The notes under the pieces were generated by a model. That model ran no database searches. It was not told the origin of the DNA and worked only from the letters and a program-made list of their open reading frames with translations. Positions 10,901 to 20,662 of a stretch of DNA of 64,000 nt are shown in pieces. The stretch spans positions 386,607-450,606 of the forward strand of contig NZ_JBLFEN010000004.1 of the NCBI RefSeq assembly GCF_047345485.1, given 5' to 3'. Position 1 is the stretch's first letter. Every line of letters starts with the position of its first letter. The position numbers and the translations under genes are program-made. The stretch comes from Jejuia sp047345485. GTDB taxonomy: Bacteria > Bacteroidota > Bacteroidia > Flavobacteriales > Flavobacteriaceae.

Positions 10901-13084
10901 AAATTGATAAGGTGTTGTTCCATTAGGAGATGGATTGAATTGAAAACGTATTTCAGAACCAGAAATTATTGTAACTCCAGTTTCAAAAATGCCATCAAAA
11001 TTTGAATCTACGAGTAATCTACCATCAGGATCTACTAGTGTAATATTTTTGTTTACGGGTAAAATACTAGCAATAAAAAATTCACCATCAATACTGGTAT
11101 GCGGAGGTGTAGTAGTATCTTCTGAGAATTTAACATTTACAGGTTCTGAAAATGAAATAGTATAATCATTATCAGCATTAGTATCTTGGGGTATCTCGCT
11201 TATTATATTACCAGTTGCGGTTAAGTTTAAGGTACTTGTATCAGGACCGGCACGGTTTATTGTGATATTATCGGTTGCAATAGTTGTGTTTACTGTTCCG
11301 TCTTGAAATATTAATCTAGGTGGTCTTGTATTTGACATATCTATAACAACATCGCCTCTAGATTCTGTACAATTTAAAATACCGTCATTATCATTATCAA
11401 TATCAATATTATCAATGATACCGTCATTATCTCTATCATCTGGACAAATACTTACCGGGATTTCAATAGATTCTAGTTCTTCGCCAGTACAGGTTATAAT
11501 ACCAATTAATTTATAGGTTCCAGGTATATTAGGAGTTATGCTTGAATTGGTTTCCATAAGATCTATAAATCCAGATCCTGAGCCATCGTCAAAAAGCCAT
11601 CTAAAATTATCGAAATTTTGAGCATTAGCAGCTTCTAATGTTACATTAGGGATACAGTTACCTAATGCTTCGAATTCAGCTTCAAAATTAATTTCTGGCG
11701 GCGATGGAAATCCTGAATAAAAACTTCCAGAAGTAGCAGCACCACTATAGTTAAAGTAAGCACAGTATAATTCGTCATCACTTTCAACCGTAATATTACC
11801 ATTTATACCTTGTATTTTATAGGTGATATATTCTGGCTTACCAGTTACGTTAGCAGCTGTACCTAAATTAATGTTACCAGTTGTAGAAGAAGTAACTGTA
11901 ACATTGGCTGTACTTCTACTAACTATGGTAATGCCACCTTGATAGGTAGATGGTCCTATGTTATTAATATTAGCAATATTGTCTAGATTACCTCTAGTTT
12001 CGCAACTAAGCGGTGGTACAAAAAACATGCCTTGGTTGGCTTCTGAAGGATTACCACCATTGTTTAAACCACCAACACCTTGATACGCAAAAACAGGTTG
12101 TGAGGTTTCTACATACATATTACCACTATTACTATAATTATTACCTTCTATAACAAAATAGTCTCCTTCGTTTATTGTAATGCCTGTAGCATTCCCGTTA
12201 ATATTGATTGTAGTGTTATTTGTATGTGCAACAATTAAGACGTTTTCCCAATCATTAGTACCATCTCCTCTAACAAAAATATATTCTGTACCAATTTTAC
12301 TTTCTCCCACAATTTGGTCAATGCCATAGTCTCTAGCACCACCACCACCAAAACTTCCGTTAGCAGAACCACAGTTTACTACAATTGGTTTATCTGAATT
12401 TACGAGACAACCTATTAGACCATCAGTATTTACGCTAGTATCATTACTATTAATAGCTAAAACGTAACTTTCGCCCTCATCTAATGTTATATTTACTGGT
12501 ATTGGTCCTGTATAGTTTTGTATGATAATACCATTAGGAAGATCACTAAAACTTACCTGAGTATCATCTTCTGTAGCCATTACAGAAACAAAATTTAAGT
12601 AGTTGTCTTGTGGATTTTCGTTAGTATAACTGCCTATTCTAAATGTTGTGTCTGGCGCAGATAACCCTTTGCTAACTAATGCTCCAGCTTGTGATCCTGC
12701 ATTCATTCTAACTGATACGTAAATTACATCTTCAGATTCTATAATGTAACCTTTATTGGCACTTACAACACTAGATGAAGGGGATGGAATAAATAGTTGT
12801 GTGTTGCCACCGCTACCTATTGATATTTCTACAGGATTAGTATTGCTAACAACACCTGTTATATAGTTAGCTTCTGGTTGTCCTACTGGTTTTATTGTAT
12901 AAGGAACATCAGATGTTCTTGGTGTTGATAGGTAGATGTATTGATCCTGAGGCGTTGAACTTCCTGAATTAGCGTACGTTAATGGTGGTATATAATGCCT
13001 TTTACTTAATTGAGAAAAGCCTTTATAGCTTATTAAAATAATTAAGAATATGAGTAACTTTTTTAGTAGACGACTATTAATCAT
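7910..13084 (-). CDS. Large T9SS type B surface protein with IgGFc-binding-like N-terminus and thrombospondin-3 repeats
   Basis: A 1724-residue secreted protein. After a signal peptide (KKLLIFLIILISYKGFSQ), residues 30-460 resemble the IgGFc-binding N-terminal domain (YIPPLTYANS, IYLSTPR, VFAYQGVGG). About residues 545-860 hold thrombospondin type 3 calcium-binding repeats such as DRDNDGIIDNIDIDNDNDGI and DSDNDGIPDFIES. Four CDDDxDG-type repeats follow (about residues 1050-1470), then a PKD-like domain and a T9SS type B/gliding-associated C-terminal domain (FFTPNADGINDYWQI, GWDGTFNGQ, MPTDDYWFKV, FTLKR). It is likely anchored at or secreted across the outer membrane, with an adhesive role inferred only from domains. 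It is the last of four related genes in a row. Confidence 0.9.
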   Translation of the reverse strand: MINSRLLKKLLIFLIILISYKGFSQLSKRHYIPPLTYANSGSSTPQDQYIYLSTPRTSDVPYTIKPVGQPEANYITGVVSNTNPVEISIGSGGNTQLFIPSPSSSVVSANKGYIIESEDVIYVSVRMNAGSQAGALVSKGLSAPDTTFRIGSYTNENPQDNYLNFVSVMATEDDTQVSFSDLPNGIIIQNYTGPIPVNITLDEGESYVLAINSNDTSVNTDGLIGCLVNSDKPIVVNCGSANGSFGGGGARDYGIDQIVGESKIGTEYIFVRGDGTNDWENVLIVAHTNNTTININGNATGITINEGDYFVIEGNNYSNSGNMYVETSQPVFAYQGVGGLNNGGNPSEANQGMFFVPPLSCETRGNLDNIANINNIGPSTYQGGITIVSRSTANVTVTSSTTGNINLGTAANVTGKPEYITYKIQGINGNITVESDDELYCAYFNYSGAATSGSFYSGFPSPPEINFEAEFEALGNCIPNVTLEAANAQNFDNFRWLFDDGSGSGFIDLMETNSSITPNIPGTYKLIGIITCTGEELESIEIPVSICPDDRDNDGIIDNIDIDNDNDGILNCTESRGDVVIDMSNTRPPRLIFQDGTVNTTIATDNITINRAGPDTSTLNLTATGNIISEIPQDTNADNDYTISFSEPVNVKFSEDTTTPPHTSIDGEFFIASILPVNKNITLVDPDGRLLVDSNFDGIFETGVTIISGSEIRFQFNPSPNGTTPYQFFANQVDGFSFTHIVENTSETSTFNGNISLTCFKQDNDFDGIKDEFDLDSDNDGIPDFIESTGNLIALSGVDANNDGLDDIYDTNAVPNDTDNDTVPDFYDLDSDNDGITDLIETGELGLLSDTDLNGIVDGPNFGINGWINAAETTPDSNSLGYTLNDLDIDGVYSYIDEDSDGDECTDVIEAGFSDGNMDTYLGDAAVIVDIVADATTGQGLVTNATDGYTVPDADYLTFSPITISQQPLNLEACEASTDTFTIVSAEAEVFQWELSTDGATTWTIITDDTTYSGAQTDELTITDIQTTFNNFQYRVKLDRSGNSCGLYSDAALLEVNPIPVANNPSTYEQCDDDSNDGQSFFNLTLDEIKSEINPNFVAENLVFTYFETEVEAIDNTNPISTPEAYQDALGFTPETVWVRVEDTNGCRSIVPLTLQVNPSSAALTTFNPQPLFQCDDGTDDRDGISIFDMTAIRDAIETNVFNTVAVTVHFYETIADAELENNEIADIANHENSNSPNVQTIWVRVKSNLGNDCLGLKELTNILNVEALPMANPVIFDRACDIDTTDTILNFPFDTSQLEADILNGQNPADVTITYFTETGDPLLYQDGTQVTSPIQPSFLTENQNIVVRVTNNNTQDPDGACFDETTINFTIDQQPIIASAIPTQIECDGSASDIDDDGFFPFVTTTFASTILGNQTNMEIVYNYIDENGSSITNNSTLPDPFLSGNQTISIEVFNPINPLCSVTTSVEFVVNPIPEFEVESPRIVCSSDPTFNISLEPLEVNSSEIFTYEWVFEGNIISTNAVLENVSTPGTYTITLTKTDGTGCFTTKEINVESSEAANITLDDITVADISDNNTVTVDISNIGRGTYEFALEEEGSNFIDYQTEPVFTNVRAGFYTLFARESICGITEIPISVVGSRKFFTPNADGINDYWQIQGINENTQPNTIIYIFDRYGKLIKQISPSSRGWDGTFNGQLMPTDDYWFKVNLQDGRTFMGNFTLKR

Positions 13085-13130
13085 TAAAATATGTACTGTA
13101 GATTTATGAACAAAACCTAAATATATGTTA

Positions 13131-13191
13131 TTTAAGTCTTTTAGACTTAAAAAAACGCTTAAGGTTTAACTTTTAGTGTTGAAAACTAAAA
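13131..13191. other. Two small hairpins between surface-protein genes
   Basis: TTTAAGTCT-TTT-AGACTTAAA at 13131-13151 and TTTTAGT-N7-ACTAAAA at 13171-13191. Neither is followed by a good T-tract on the minus strand, so they are weak terminator or mRNA-processing candidates between the 1615- and 1724-residue genes. Confidence 0.35.
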
Positions 13192-13232
13192 TTATTTTAA
13201 AGAAATATAAAAATTTAGGAGATTTAAAGTCA

Positions 13233-16200
13233 TTATCGCTTTAAAGCGAAATGTCCTCTAATATTAAAACGTTCGCCATCTTGAACAATATCTGCAGAAA
13301 ACCAATAATCATCTGCGGGCATATTTTCACCATTAAAAGTACCATCCCAACCTAAAGATGTATGAGGTAACATTTTAATAAGTTTACCATGCCTGTTGTA
13401 TATAAAAACTTGAGTACCTGGTAAATCGTTTACACCTGTAATATGCCAAGTATCAAAAAAGCCATCATTGTTAGGGGTAACAAATTTTGGAATATCATAT
13501 ATAAATACAGTATCAAATGCTGGAGAACATCCGTTTAAATCTAGAATTGTAATTTCATGGCGGCCAATAGATACATTATCAAAAATATTTGATGTTTGTG
13601 GTTCGCCATCATCTAAAATAAATCTGTAATCTCCAGTTGCATTAGCCTCTATATTTACAGTTATACTATTAGGATCGGTAAAGTTTACCGTTGTACTTGG
13701 GTTTAAAGGAGCTTGTTGAGACTCTATAACAGTAAAATTCTTTATAAACTCACAATCTGTAGTTTTGGTAACAGTAACCCAATACTCACCAATTTGATCA
13801 GTACCCATTAAGGTTATTTCTGGAGTAGTTTCTCCAGTGGACCATAAATATCTATCGCCACTAATACCTGTTTCAGCACTTATGGTTAGTGGAAGATTAT
13901 CTGTACATAAAGCAACAACGTCGTCTATGGGAATAATGGGTAATGGTAAAACTTCGGTAATAAAATCTGTAGTACTATAACAACCTGTATCACCATTTTC
14001 TAATCTAACATGGATTATTTCGTTTAGATTTACATCACGTAATACATTTAAGGGATTTGTATCTGCTATTGCATCTTCGTTACTTATATGATATGTAATT
14101 TCGTAATTAGTTAAATTTTGTATTCCTAAAATATCACTTTCGGTTTCAGAAAGATTAAATTGTAAAATACCATCAAAATCATCATCACAATACACTAAAT
14201 CTGCAGGCTTATTAGCTATTGGGTTTTCATTAATTTGTAGAGTAAAGCTACCATAGCCAATACAATTGGTAACTAAATCTTCCATACGTGTATAGATTAC
14301 ATGACTACTAGAGGTGTAATTGAATATATTGTCTAGCGTATCTACGTTATCTTGCGCATCAGTGGGATTATCAAAATAAGTAATTGCTACAGTAGTTAAG
14401 TCTTCAACTATAATGTCATCCATAGTTGATAAATCAAATGTATTGGTTTCATTATCACATATTTGTTGAGTACCACTAAATTGTATTGTTGGCAGCGGTA
14501 TAACTATAAGTTCTAGTGGTAATACAGAAAAGCAAGTTGTAAGTGTATTAGTTACTTTTATGTAAACGGTTTTAGAATCTGAGCTATAAGTGTTTGGATT
14601 TGTTATGGCTAAAGCATCATTCTCAACATCTTCTATATTTTCGAAATAATTAACGACAGTTCCTGTTTGTATACGATCGAAATTTTCATATTCGGCATCA
14701 TCTAAATCAAAAGTTGTAAAACCATCATAGTCATCATCACACAATTCGAAAGGGCTAGCTTCAGAGAGGTTTGGAGCGGCTACTACGGTAATGCCAAAAT
14801 CTTCAATAACAAAACAATCAGAATCTTGATTATCTATTCTAACATAGAGTTGTTGTGGGTTTAAGGTATTTGTAAACTCTAATGGGACAGCCTCTACATT
14901 ATCAATAGCGTTTTGTTCGTTAGTGAAGAAATTGATATCTAGGTTAGTTGTTGAGTTTTCAGAAATTTCGTTTATTTTTTCGTTTAAATCAAAAACGCCA
15001 ATACCATCATTACTAATATCATCACAGATTAAAAAAGAGCCTGGATCAATATAATCAGGATTAGCACCAACTTCAATAATAAAAGATGATGTTGCATTAC
15101 AAGCGGCATCAGTAGTATTTTCTACACGTACGTATATAGTTTGCGGACTAGATGAGTTTGTGTAAAAGCTAGTTTTATCAATAGGAGAGGTAAACGCAGC
15201 ATCTTCAAAATAAAATACTTCTTTATTAATTTGACCGTTTAATATTTCGTTATCCCAGTCTACAAATAAAAATTCTGTACGTTCGTCATTATCATCTTCA
15301 CATAGTTGAAAATTACTTATTGAAGTTATAATAGGTAGTGTGTTTACAATTATTTCTAGATTTGCAATTGCAAAACACTCAGAACCTGTGGTATCTTCTA
15401 CCCTAACAAAAATATCTTGGGTTTCAGTTTCAAAAGTTGTTCTATCTGTTATGGGATTAGTGTTAGTATTTGCATCTTCTACTGATGTGAAAAAATCTAT
15501 ATTTAAACCAGTTGTACTTGCAACAATTTCTGAAATTTTATCTTCTAGGTTAACAATTGCTATTCCGTCGTCATCAGTATCACAAATTAACCAAGGCGCT
15601 GGTTGAGTTATAGGTGGCGCAGGGCGTATTTCTATATCAAAAGAATTAATGGTAAAGCATTGTGTTTCTATATTTTCAACTCTAGCATAAATAGTTTCGG
15701 TTGAAGATGTGTTGTTATAAAATGGTGGTAGTTGATTAAAATCAGTTTCAGCATCGGTTTGATTTTCAAAATATGATACCGTAAAATCTGTATTACCACC
15801 AGTTATAATCTCGTCATATACAGCTAATTCTATACTAACAATACCATCATCATTATCATCGCAAAATGGAATTGGATCAATTGGGTTAAATACTAACACG
15901 GGATTAACAATTAAGCTAATATTTGAGACCTCTGCACAATTACCATTTTCTATACTAATTATTAGGTTTGTTGGGTTTGTTGCGTTATAAATTTGGTTTT
16001 TATCCAATGGGTTATTAGTATCAAAATCATTTTGAGTTTCATAAAACGTAACTACAATATCTGGAAGTTCGTTAGCAATATAAGTTTCTACTACAAATAG
16101 ATTAAAGCCAGATATTCCATCGTTTGAAGGGTCGTCACATAAAGCAAATTCTCCCGTGTCTGTACCTGTTAATAATAAATTTGTATGAATTTCTAAAGGC

Positions 16201-18080
16201 ACTATAGAAGCACAACCTGTCATATTATCTTCTACTCTAACAAAAACGGTTTGTACATCAGGTCTTATGTTTTGGTAATTAGTTTCATTAGCAATTACAT
16301 TTATACCTTCGTTTGCATCATCAAAATTTTCATGAAATGTTAATACAACTCCAGTAAGGCCTTCTAATATATCATCAATAGCTTCGGTTAAATCAAAAGT
16401 ATCAATACCGTCTTGGTCAGAATCACATCCATCCAAAGGTACTGGTTCTCTATTTACTATCGGGCTGTTGGTAATATCTACTGTTAGCGTGCTTGTAGTA
16501 TAGCAACCTGTAGTAAGGTTAATAACCCTAACAAATAAAGATTCTGTGGGTGTATTTGTATTTATATATGGTATAGGTATTGGGTTGTCTCCCGTATCAG
16601 CATCTAAAGCATTATAATGATAGGTTACAAATAGGTTTGTATCCCCAGCCGTTATTTCATCATCTTTTACGCTTAAATCTATAGTTGTAAAACCATCGCT
16701 AGGGTCATTATCATCATCGCATATGGGTAAATTTGTTGGTTCGGTAATAGTTGGTATTGTATTAACTACAAGACTAAATGTGGTATAACCAACACAACCA
16801 GAATCTAAATCGTCAACTCTAACAAAAATGGGTTGAGATAATGATGAATTTTGAATAGGGCTAGTAATAGCATTATTACCAGAACGTGCTTCAGCATCAG
16901 ACAAGTGATAGCTATATGTGAAATTTGTAAATGCTATAATACTTTCCAGTTCAGCATCTTTAGTTGAGAGATCAAAAGTTTCAGTTTCGTCACCACTCAA
17001 ATCGTCACAGAGTTGAAAATTTGAAAGAGTGTTTAAGTTTATTTCATTTTCTATTGTAACAACAACTTCATCTTCCTCAATACAACTTGAAGAACCAAGC
17101 GGTGTTGTAATTTCTACTCTGTAAGTACCAGGTTGTGATACCTCTAGAGTAGCACTATTTTCATTAATAATAGGTGTTGTACTACCATTTAAAAACCATT
17201 GATATGAGGATGAAAAATTTTGTATATCAGCATCAAGAGTTACAGAACTTGCACAGGTTGTTATATCTTCTCCAAGATCTAATATTTTAAAACTATCGCC
17301 TTCAATAAATACAGCAGAATCAAATGTTTGATCACTTTGATCTGCAATAACTAATTTAATATGATATTGTACATAAGGTGTAATAGAAGCAGTAGCAGTT
17401 AAAACTTCTGTTCTACCATTATAATTAGTATCTCCAATATTATAGCCGTCAAAAAATTCTTCATTTAGAGCAGGACAAACACCAACTATTTCATCACGAA
17501 CTGTATTAGTGCTTACAGGTGTAGATGTACCTGGTACTATTGCGATATTTTGATAAGGTGCAGTGCTTCCCGCTTCTCTAATTAAAAATGCAAAACCATC
17601 AGAAAATTGACAGGGGTTTATACCCGAATATTCTTCGGAAGCTAAAAGGTAATTAAATTGTACTTGATTTGAAATTGAAACAAAATCGAATTCTATTGCT
17701 GTGGCATTTAAAAAATTATTATTTCCTAATGCTGTTTCTAAATCTGTGTCTGTTCCCCAAGTCGTTGATCCCTCGCTTAAATCTGTAGTTGTTAAATTAT
17801 TACCACCAGATTCGGCACGACCTGTAGAAAGCATAATACCATTCTCAAAAGGAAAATTAGAATTACCACGACTAAATTCGCCAAAACTTCTAAAACCATT
17901 AGCATCTCCGTTAACTACAGATGTTACGTTTGAAACTTCAACACAGCCATCCACTAAATTATCCTCAATAAGTTGGTTTACAGTAACGTTTCCATTAACG
18001 TTAATTTGTTGTGCAGTAAGCGTATATACACTAAAAAAAAGTGTAAATAGTATGAAATTGAAATGTGGGGGCTTTTTCAA
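13233..18080 (-). CDS. Giant T9SS type B protein with choice-of-anchor L domain and eleven CDDDxDG repeats
   Basis: A 1615-residue secreted protein. The only plausible start is TTG at 18080, because an in-frame stop lies three codons upstream and the signal peptide FNFILFTLFFSVYTLTAQ follows directly. Residues 25-265 match the choice-of-anchor L domain (FPFENGIMLSTG, FNYLLASEEYSG, FSDGFAFLIRE). A PKD-like domain follows, then eleven repeats of about 95 residues built as [IL]CDDDxDG..(T)FDL...I, an aromatic strand, NT..PQTIYVRVEN..TGC. The end is a T9SS type B domain (FVTPNNDGFFDTWHI, GWDGTFNGENMPADDYWF, HFALKR). Repeats are diverged, so they are probably old. The likely role is structural or adhesive; ligand unknown. 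Confidence 0.9.
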   Translation of the reverse strand: MKKPPHFNFILFTLFFSVYTLTAQQINVNGNVTVNQLIEDNLVDGCVEVSNVTSVVNGDANGFRSFGEFSRGNSNFPFENGIMLSTGRAESGGNNLTTTDLSEGSTTWGTDTDLETALGNNNFLNATAIEFDFVSISNQVQFNYLLASEEYSGINPCQFSDGFAFLIREAGSTAPYQNIAIVPGTSTPVSTNTVRDEIVGVCPALNEEFFDGYNIGDTNYNGRTEVLTATASITPYVQYHIKLVIADQSDQTFDSAVFIEGDSFKILDLGEDITTCASSVTLDADIQNFSSSYQWFLNGSTTPIINENSATLEVSQPGTYRVEITTPLGSSSCIEEDEVVVTIENEINLNTLSNFQLCDDLSGDETETFDLSTKDAELESIIAFTNFTYSYHLSDAEARSGNNAITSPIQNSSLSQPIFVRVDDLDSGCVGYTTFSLVVNTIPTITEPTNLPICDDDNDPSDGFTTIDLSVKDDEITAGDTNLFVTYHYNALDADTGDNPIPIPYINTNTPTESLFVRVINLTTGCYTTSTLTVDITNSPIVNREPVPLDGCDSDQDGIDTFDLTEAIDDILEGLTGVVLTFHENFDDANEGINVIANETNYQNIRPDVQTVFVRVEDNMTGCASIVPLEIHTNLLLTGTDTGEFALCDDPSNDGISGFNLFVVETYIANELPDIVVTFYETQNDFDTNNPLDKNQIYNATNPTNLIISIENGNCAEVSNISLIVNPVLVFNPIDPIPFCDDNDDGIVSIELAVYDEIITGGNTDFTVSYFENQTDAETDFNQLPPFYNNTSSTETIYARVENIETQCFTINSFDIEIRPAPPITQPAPWLICDTDDDGIAIVNLEDKISEIVASTTGLNIDFFTSVEDANTNTNPITDRTTFETETQDIFVRVEDTTGSECFAIANLEIIVNTLPIITSISNFQLCEDDNDERTEFLFVDWDNEILNGQINKEVFYFEDAAFTSPIDKTSFYTNSSSPQTIYVRVENTTDAACNATSSFIIEVGANPDYIDPGSFLICDDISNDGIGVFDLNEKINEISENSTTNLDINFFTNEQNAIDNVEAVPLEFTNTLNPQQLYVRIDNQDSDCFVIEDFGITVVAAPNLSEASPFELCDDDYDGFTTFDLDDAEYENFDRIQTGTVVNYFENIEDVENDALAITNPNTYSSDSKTVYIKVTNTLTTCFSVLPLELIVIPLPTIQFSGTQQICDNETNTFDLSTMDDIIVEDLTTVAITYFDNPTDAQDNVDTLDNIFNYTSSSHVIYTRMEDLVTNCIGYGSFTLQINENPIANKPADLVYCDDDFDGILQFNLSETESDILGIQNLTNYEITYHISNEDAIADTNPLNVLRDVNLNEIIHVRLENGDTGCYSTTDFITEVLPLPIIPIDDVVALCTDNLPLTISAETGISGDRYLWSTGETTPEITLMGTDQIGEYWVTVTKTTDCEFIKNFTVIESQQAPLNPSTTVNFTDPNSITVNIEANATGDYRFILDDGEPQTSNIFDNVSIGRHEITILDLNGCSPAFDTVFIYDIPKFVTPNNDGFFDTWHITGVNDLPGTQVFIYNRHGKLIKMLPHTSLGWDGTFNGENMPADDYWFSADIVQDGERFNIRGHFALKR

Positions 18081-18198
18081 TGTGTTTAATTTATGATAAA
18101 ATTACAACTTTTAAAAGATGTAAAGCGTGTTCGAAAGTAAATATTTTTTAGATGAAACGCAAAAATAATCGATAAAAAGCAGTTTTGCAAGTTCATGA

Positions 18199-20658
18199 TT
18201 AAATTTTTAGAGTAAAGTGATCCTTAAAAATTTTCCCATTTTGGAGCTTAATATAAAACCAATAATCATCTGCTGGTAATACTTGTCCATTTAGTATGCC
18301 ATCCCACCCTTTTCCTAAAGGTGAAATTTCTTTTAAAAGTTTACCATACCTATTAAATATCATAATTTTTGTATTGGGTTGAAACATTTCAGAAACACCA
18401 AATATTTGCCACGTATCATTTTGTCCATCATTGTTGGGTGTAAAAAACTTTGGGAAACCAATTACGGATACAGCATCATCAATTGTGCCACAATTATTTT
18501 CAATATCTGTAACAAATACAGTATAAATACCCGGTTTTACATTTTGAAAAATATTACTGTCTTGGAAAGGCGTTCTTAATTCAGTATCATTATTTAATAT
18601 ACTATATTGGTATAAACCTTCTCCAGAAGCATTTACTGTTATTGTATTATTTTGTGATGTATCAATAACTTCAATAGATCTAATAGTAGCTTCATTTGAA
18701 GGATCTACAGTTATAACTCTATCAGCGAAGCAACTAGAGGTAATATTAGTTATTCTTACGGAATAAGTGCCAGCATTATTAATATCTATACTATATGTTG
18801 AAGCTCCTGTGGACCAAGAATAGGTAAATTCATTCTCATTGCCATCAATTGGTCCTGCATCAATACTAATTGTTTCAGGAAAAAAATTAGTACAATAGTA
18901 TTCTAGTGTTTCTTTTTCAATTTGTGGTGGTAAAATTACCATCAAATTTACAGCACTAATACCAAAACAATTATTATTGTTTTCAACGCGTGCATATATA
19001 GTTTGTTGTTCTGGTTGGGTGTTAGTATATGTAATATTTAAAATATTTTGTTCTCGTAAGGCGTCTTCATAATTTTCATAATACACTACATCAAGGTTGA
19101 GTGAAAGGTTACTAATAATATTTGCGCTAGCATCATTTAAATTAAAAGTAAAAAAACCGTCTTCTATTCCATCATCATCGCACCTTATAATACTAGTGTT
19201 AACTACATCTGTTGTACTTATATTTAAGGTTAATTCAGCTTCAGTACTACAACTGGTATCGTCATTTATAACACTAACATAAATTGTTTGTGGATTTGAT
19301 GTGTTGTTGTAGTTTTCAGGGTTTGGTATTTCATTTATTCTAGCTGCATCAGTATAAAACGTTGTGGAAAGATTAGCAACACCATTTGTTAAAGCAGCGT
19401 TAGCTTCATTTAAATTAAAAATAGTAATATCGTCAAAAACACCATCTTCATCACATTGTAGAATATTAGAGTCTATCCTTTCAGGTGCAGGATTAACAAT
19501 CAAAGTTAAAGTTGCAGTACTCACACAATCAGGATTCATTACATCTTCAATACGAACAAATATATCTTCATTAAATGGTGAATTATTATAATAATTATCA
19601 GGTAAAACAGTTGAAGATGTATTTAATTCTGCCCCTAAGGCTGTACTATGATATGTTACCCTTATATCTGATGGGTTTTGGCCATTTAAAATTTCATTAG
19701 TCCTACTTGATAATGTAAAAATAGCTCTTCCGTTGGCGTCATCGCCATCAGATAAATCATCACAAATTATATAATTGGAAGGTTCAGTAAAATTTGGACC
19801 TAACGTTGCAGAAAGATTAAATTGGGTAAACTCAAAACAACCAGTTGTATTATTAGTAATACGAGCATAAATTGTTTCAGGGTTAGATGTATTTATATAT
19901 GGGCTAGATAATTGATTTGTTCCTATGTTAGCATCACTTTCTGATGTATGATATGTAACCGTTACGTTAGTTTGTGTACCCAAAATTTTAGTTGTGTTGC
20001 TCTCTAAATCAAATGTTGTAAGCCCATCATTAAATGGTGCAGTAATATCACAGCTTTCGAGATCTATTGAATCGCCAGAAGTATCGGCATTGTTTACAGG
20101 TGGATCTGAAAATTCGGCACTTCCAGTCCACTCTAGTGTGAAGGCACTTTCTCCAATGGGTCTGTCTATTACAATAAAATAAGTTTCACCTACCAGTGCA
20201 TCAATAGTGCTTACAAAACTATCACCATCGGCACCAGGGCCTTCAGAAGTATCTACAGATGTAGAATTCATTCCTGTAAAATTACTAGACAATCCTGCTT
20301 GAACTGGGTTTGTGGTAGAACAACGAATTGCAGTTCCTATATTACCACACGATACATTGGGCCCAAAAACAAAAAAGTCATAATCTTCGTTTATATTAGT
20401 GCTTGCAGGTTTTAAGGTAAACCCTAAAGAACCGTTAGTAATTGTAGTTACTTTTAACCATACACTATTATTTTCTCGTCCAAAGCAGCTATTACTTTCT
20501 GATAGTTCTTGTTGTCCGGGGCCATTTACATCTAAATTAATTTCAGAATTCCCACATGCAATTACTGCATCTATACAATCCGTAGGAGATTGGGCTAATA
20601 GTAAACTATAGCTTATAAGAGTTAATAATATTGATGTTACTGTTTTAACAGATTTCAA
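18199..20658 (-). CDS. T9SS type B protein with PPC-like N-terminal domain and four CDDDxDG repeats
   Basis: The frame extends upstream to 20754, but that start would overlap the preceding gene by 92 bp and would bury the signal peptide. TTG at 20658 gives MKSVKTVTSILLTLISYSLL, a textbook signal peptide, and lies 4 bp after the previous stop, so I place the start there (819 residues). After the signal comes a domain like those of pre-peptidase C-terminal type (CIDAVIACGNSEINL, NSVWLKV, YFIVIDRPIGESAFTLEW). Four CDDDxDG repeats, a PKD-like domain and a T9SS type B domain follow (FFTPNNDGQNDTWQIFGV, GWDGILNGQVLPADDYWF, HFTLKI). The last 290 or so residues are nearly the same as in the upstream neighbour. 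Confidence 0.85.
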   Translation of the reverse strand: MKSVKTVTSILLTLISYSLLLAQSPTDCIDAVIACGNSEINLDVNGPGQQELSESNSCFGRENNSVWLKVTTITNGSLGFTLKPASTNINEDYDFFVFGPNVSCGNIGTAIRCSTTNPVQAGLSSNFTGMNSTSVDTSEGPGADGDSFVSTIDALVGETYFIVIDRPIGESAFTLEWTGSAEFSDPPVNNADTSGDSIDLESCDITAPFNDGLTTFDLESNTTKILGTQTNVTVTYHTSESDANIGTNQLSSPYINTSNPETIYARITNNTTGCFEFTQFNLSATLGPNFTEPSNYIICDDLSDGDDANGRAIFTLSSRTNEILNGQNPSDIRVTYHSTALGAELNTSSTVLPDNYYNNSPFNEDIFVRIEDVMNPDCVSTATLTLIVNPAPERIDSNILQCDEDGVFDDITIFNLNEANAALTNGVANLSTTFYTDAARINEIPNPENYNNTSNPQTIYVSVINDDTSCSTEAELTLNISTTDVVNTSIIRCDDDGIEDGFFTFNLNDASANIISNLSLNLDVVYYENYEDALREQNILNITYTNTQPEQQTIYARVENNNNCFGISAVNLMVILPPQIEKETLEYYCTNFFPETISIDAGPIDGNENEFTYSWSTGASTYSIDINNAGTYSVRITNITSSCFADRVITVDPSNEATIRSIEVIDTSQNNTITVNASGEGLYQYSILNNDTELRTPFQDSNIFQNVKPGIYTVFVTDIENNCGTIDDAVSVIGFPKFFTPNNDGQNDTWQIFGVSEMFQPNTKIMIFNRYGKLLKEISPLGKGWDGILNGQVLPADDYWFYIKLQNGKIFKDHFTLKI

Positions 20659-20662
20659 CGTG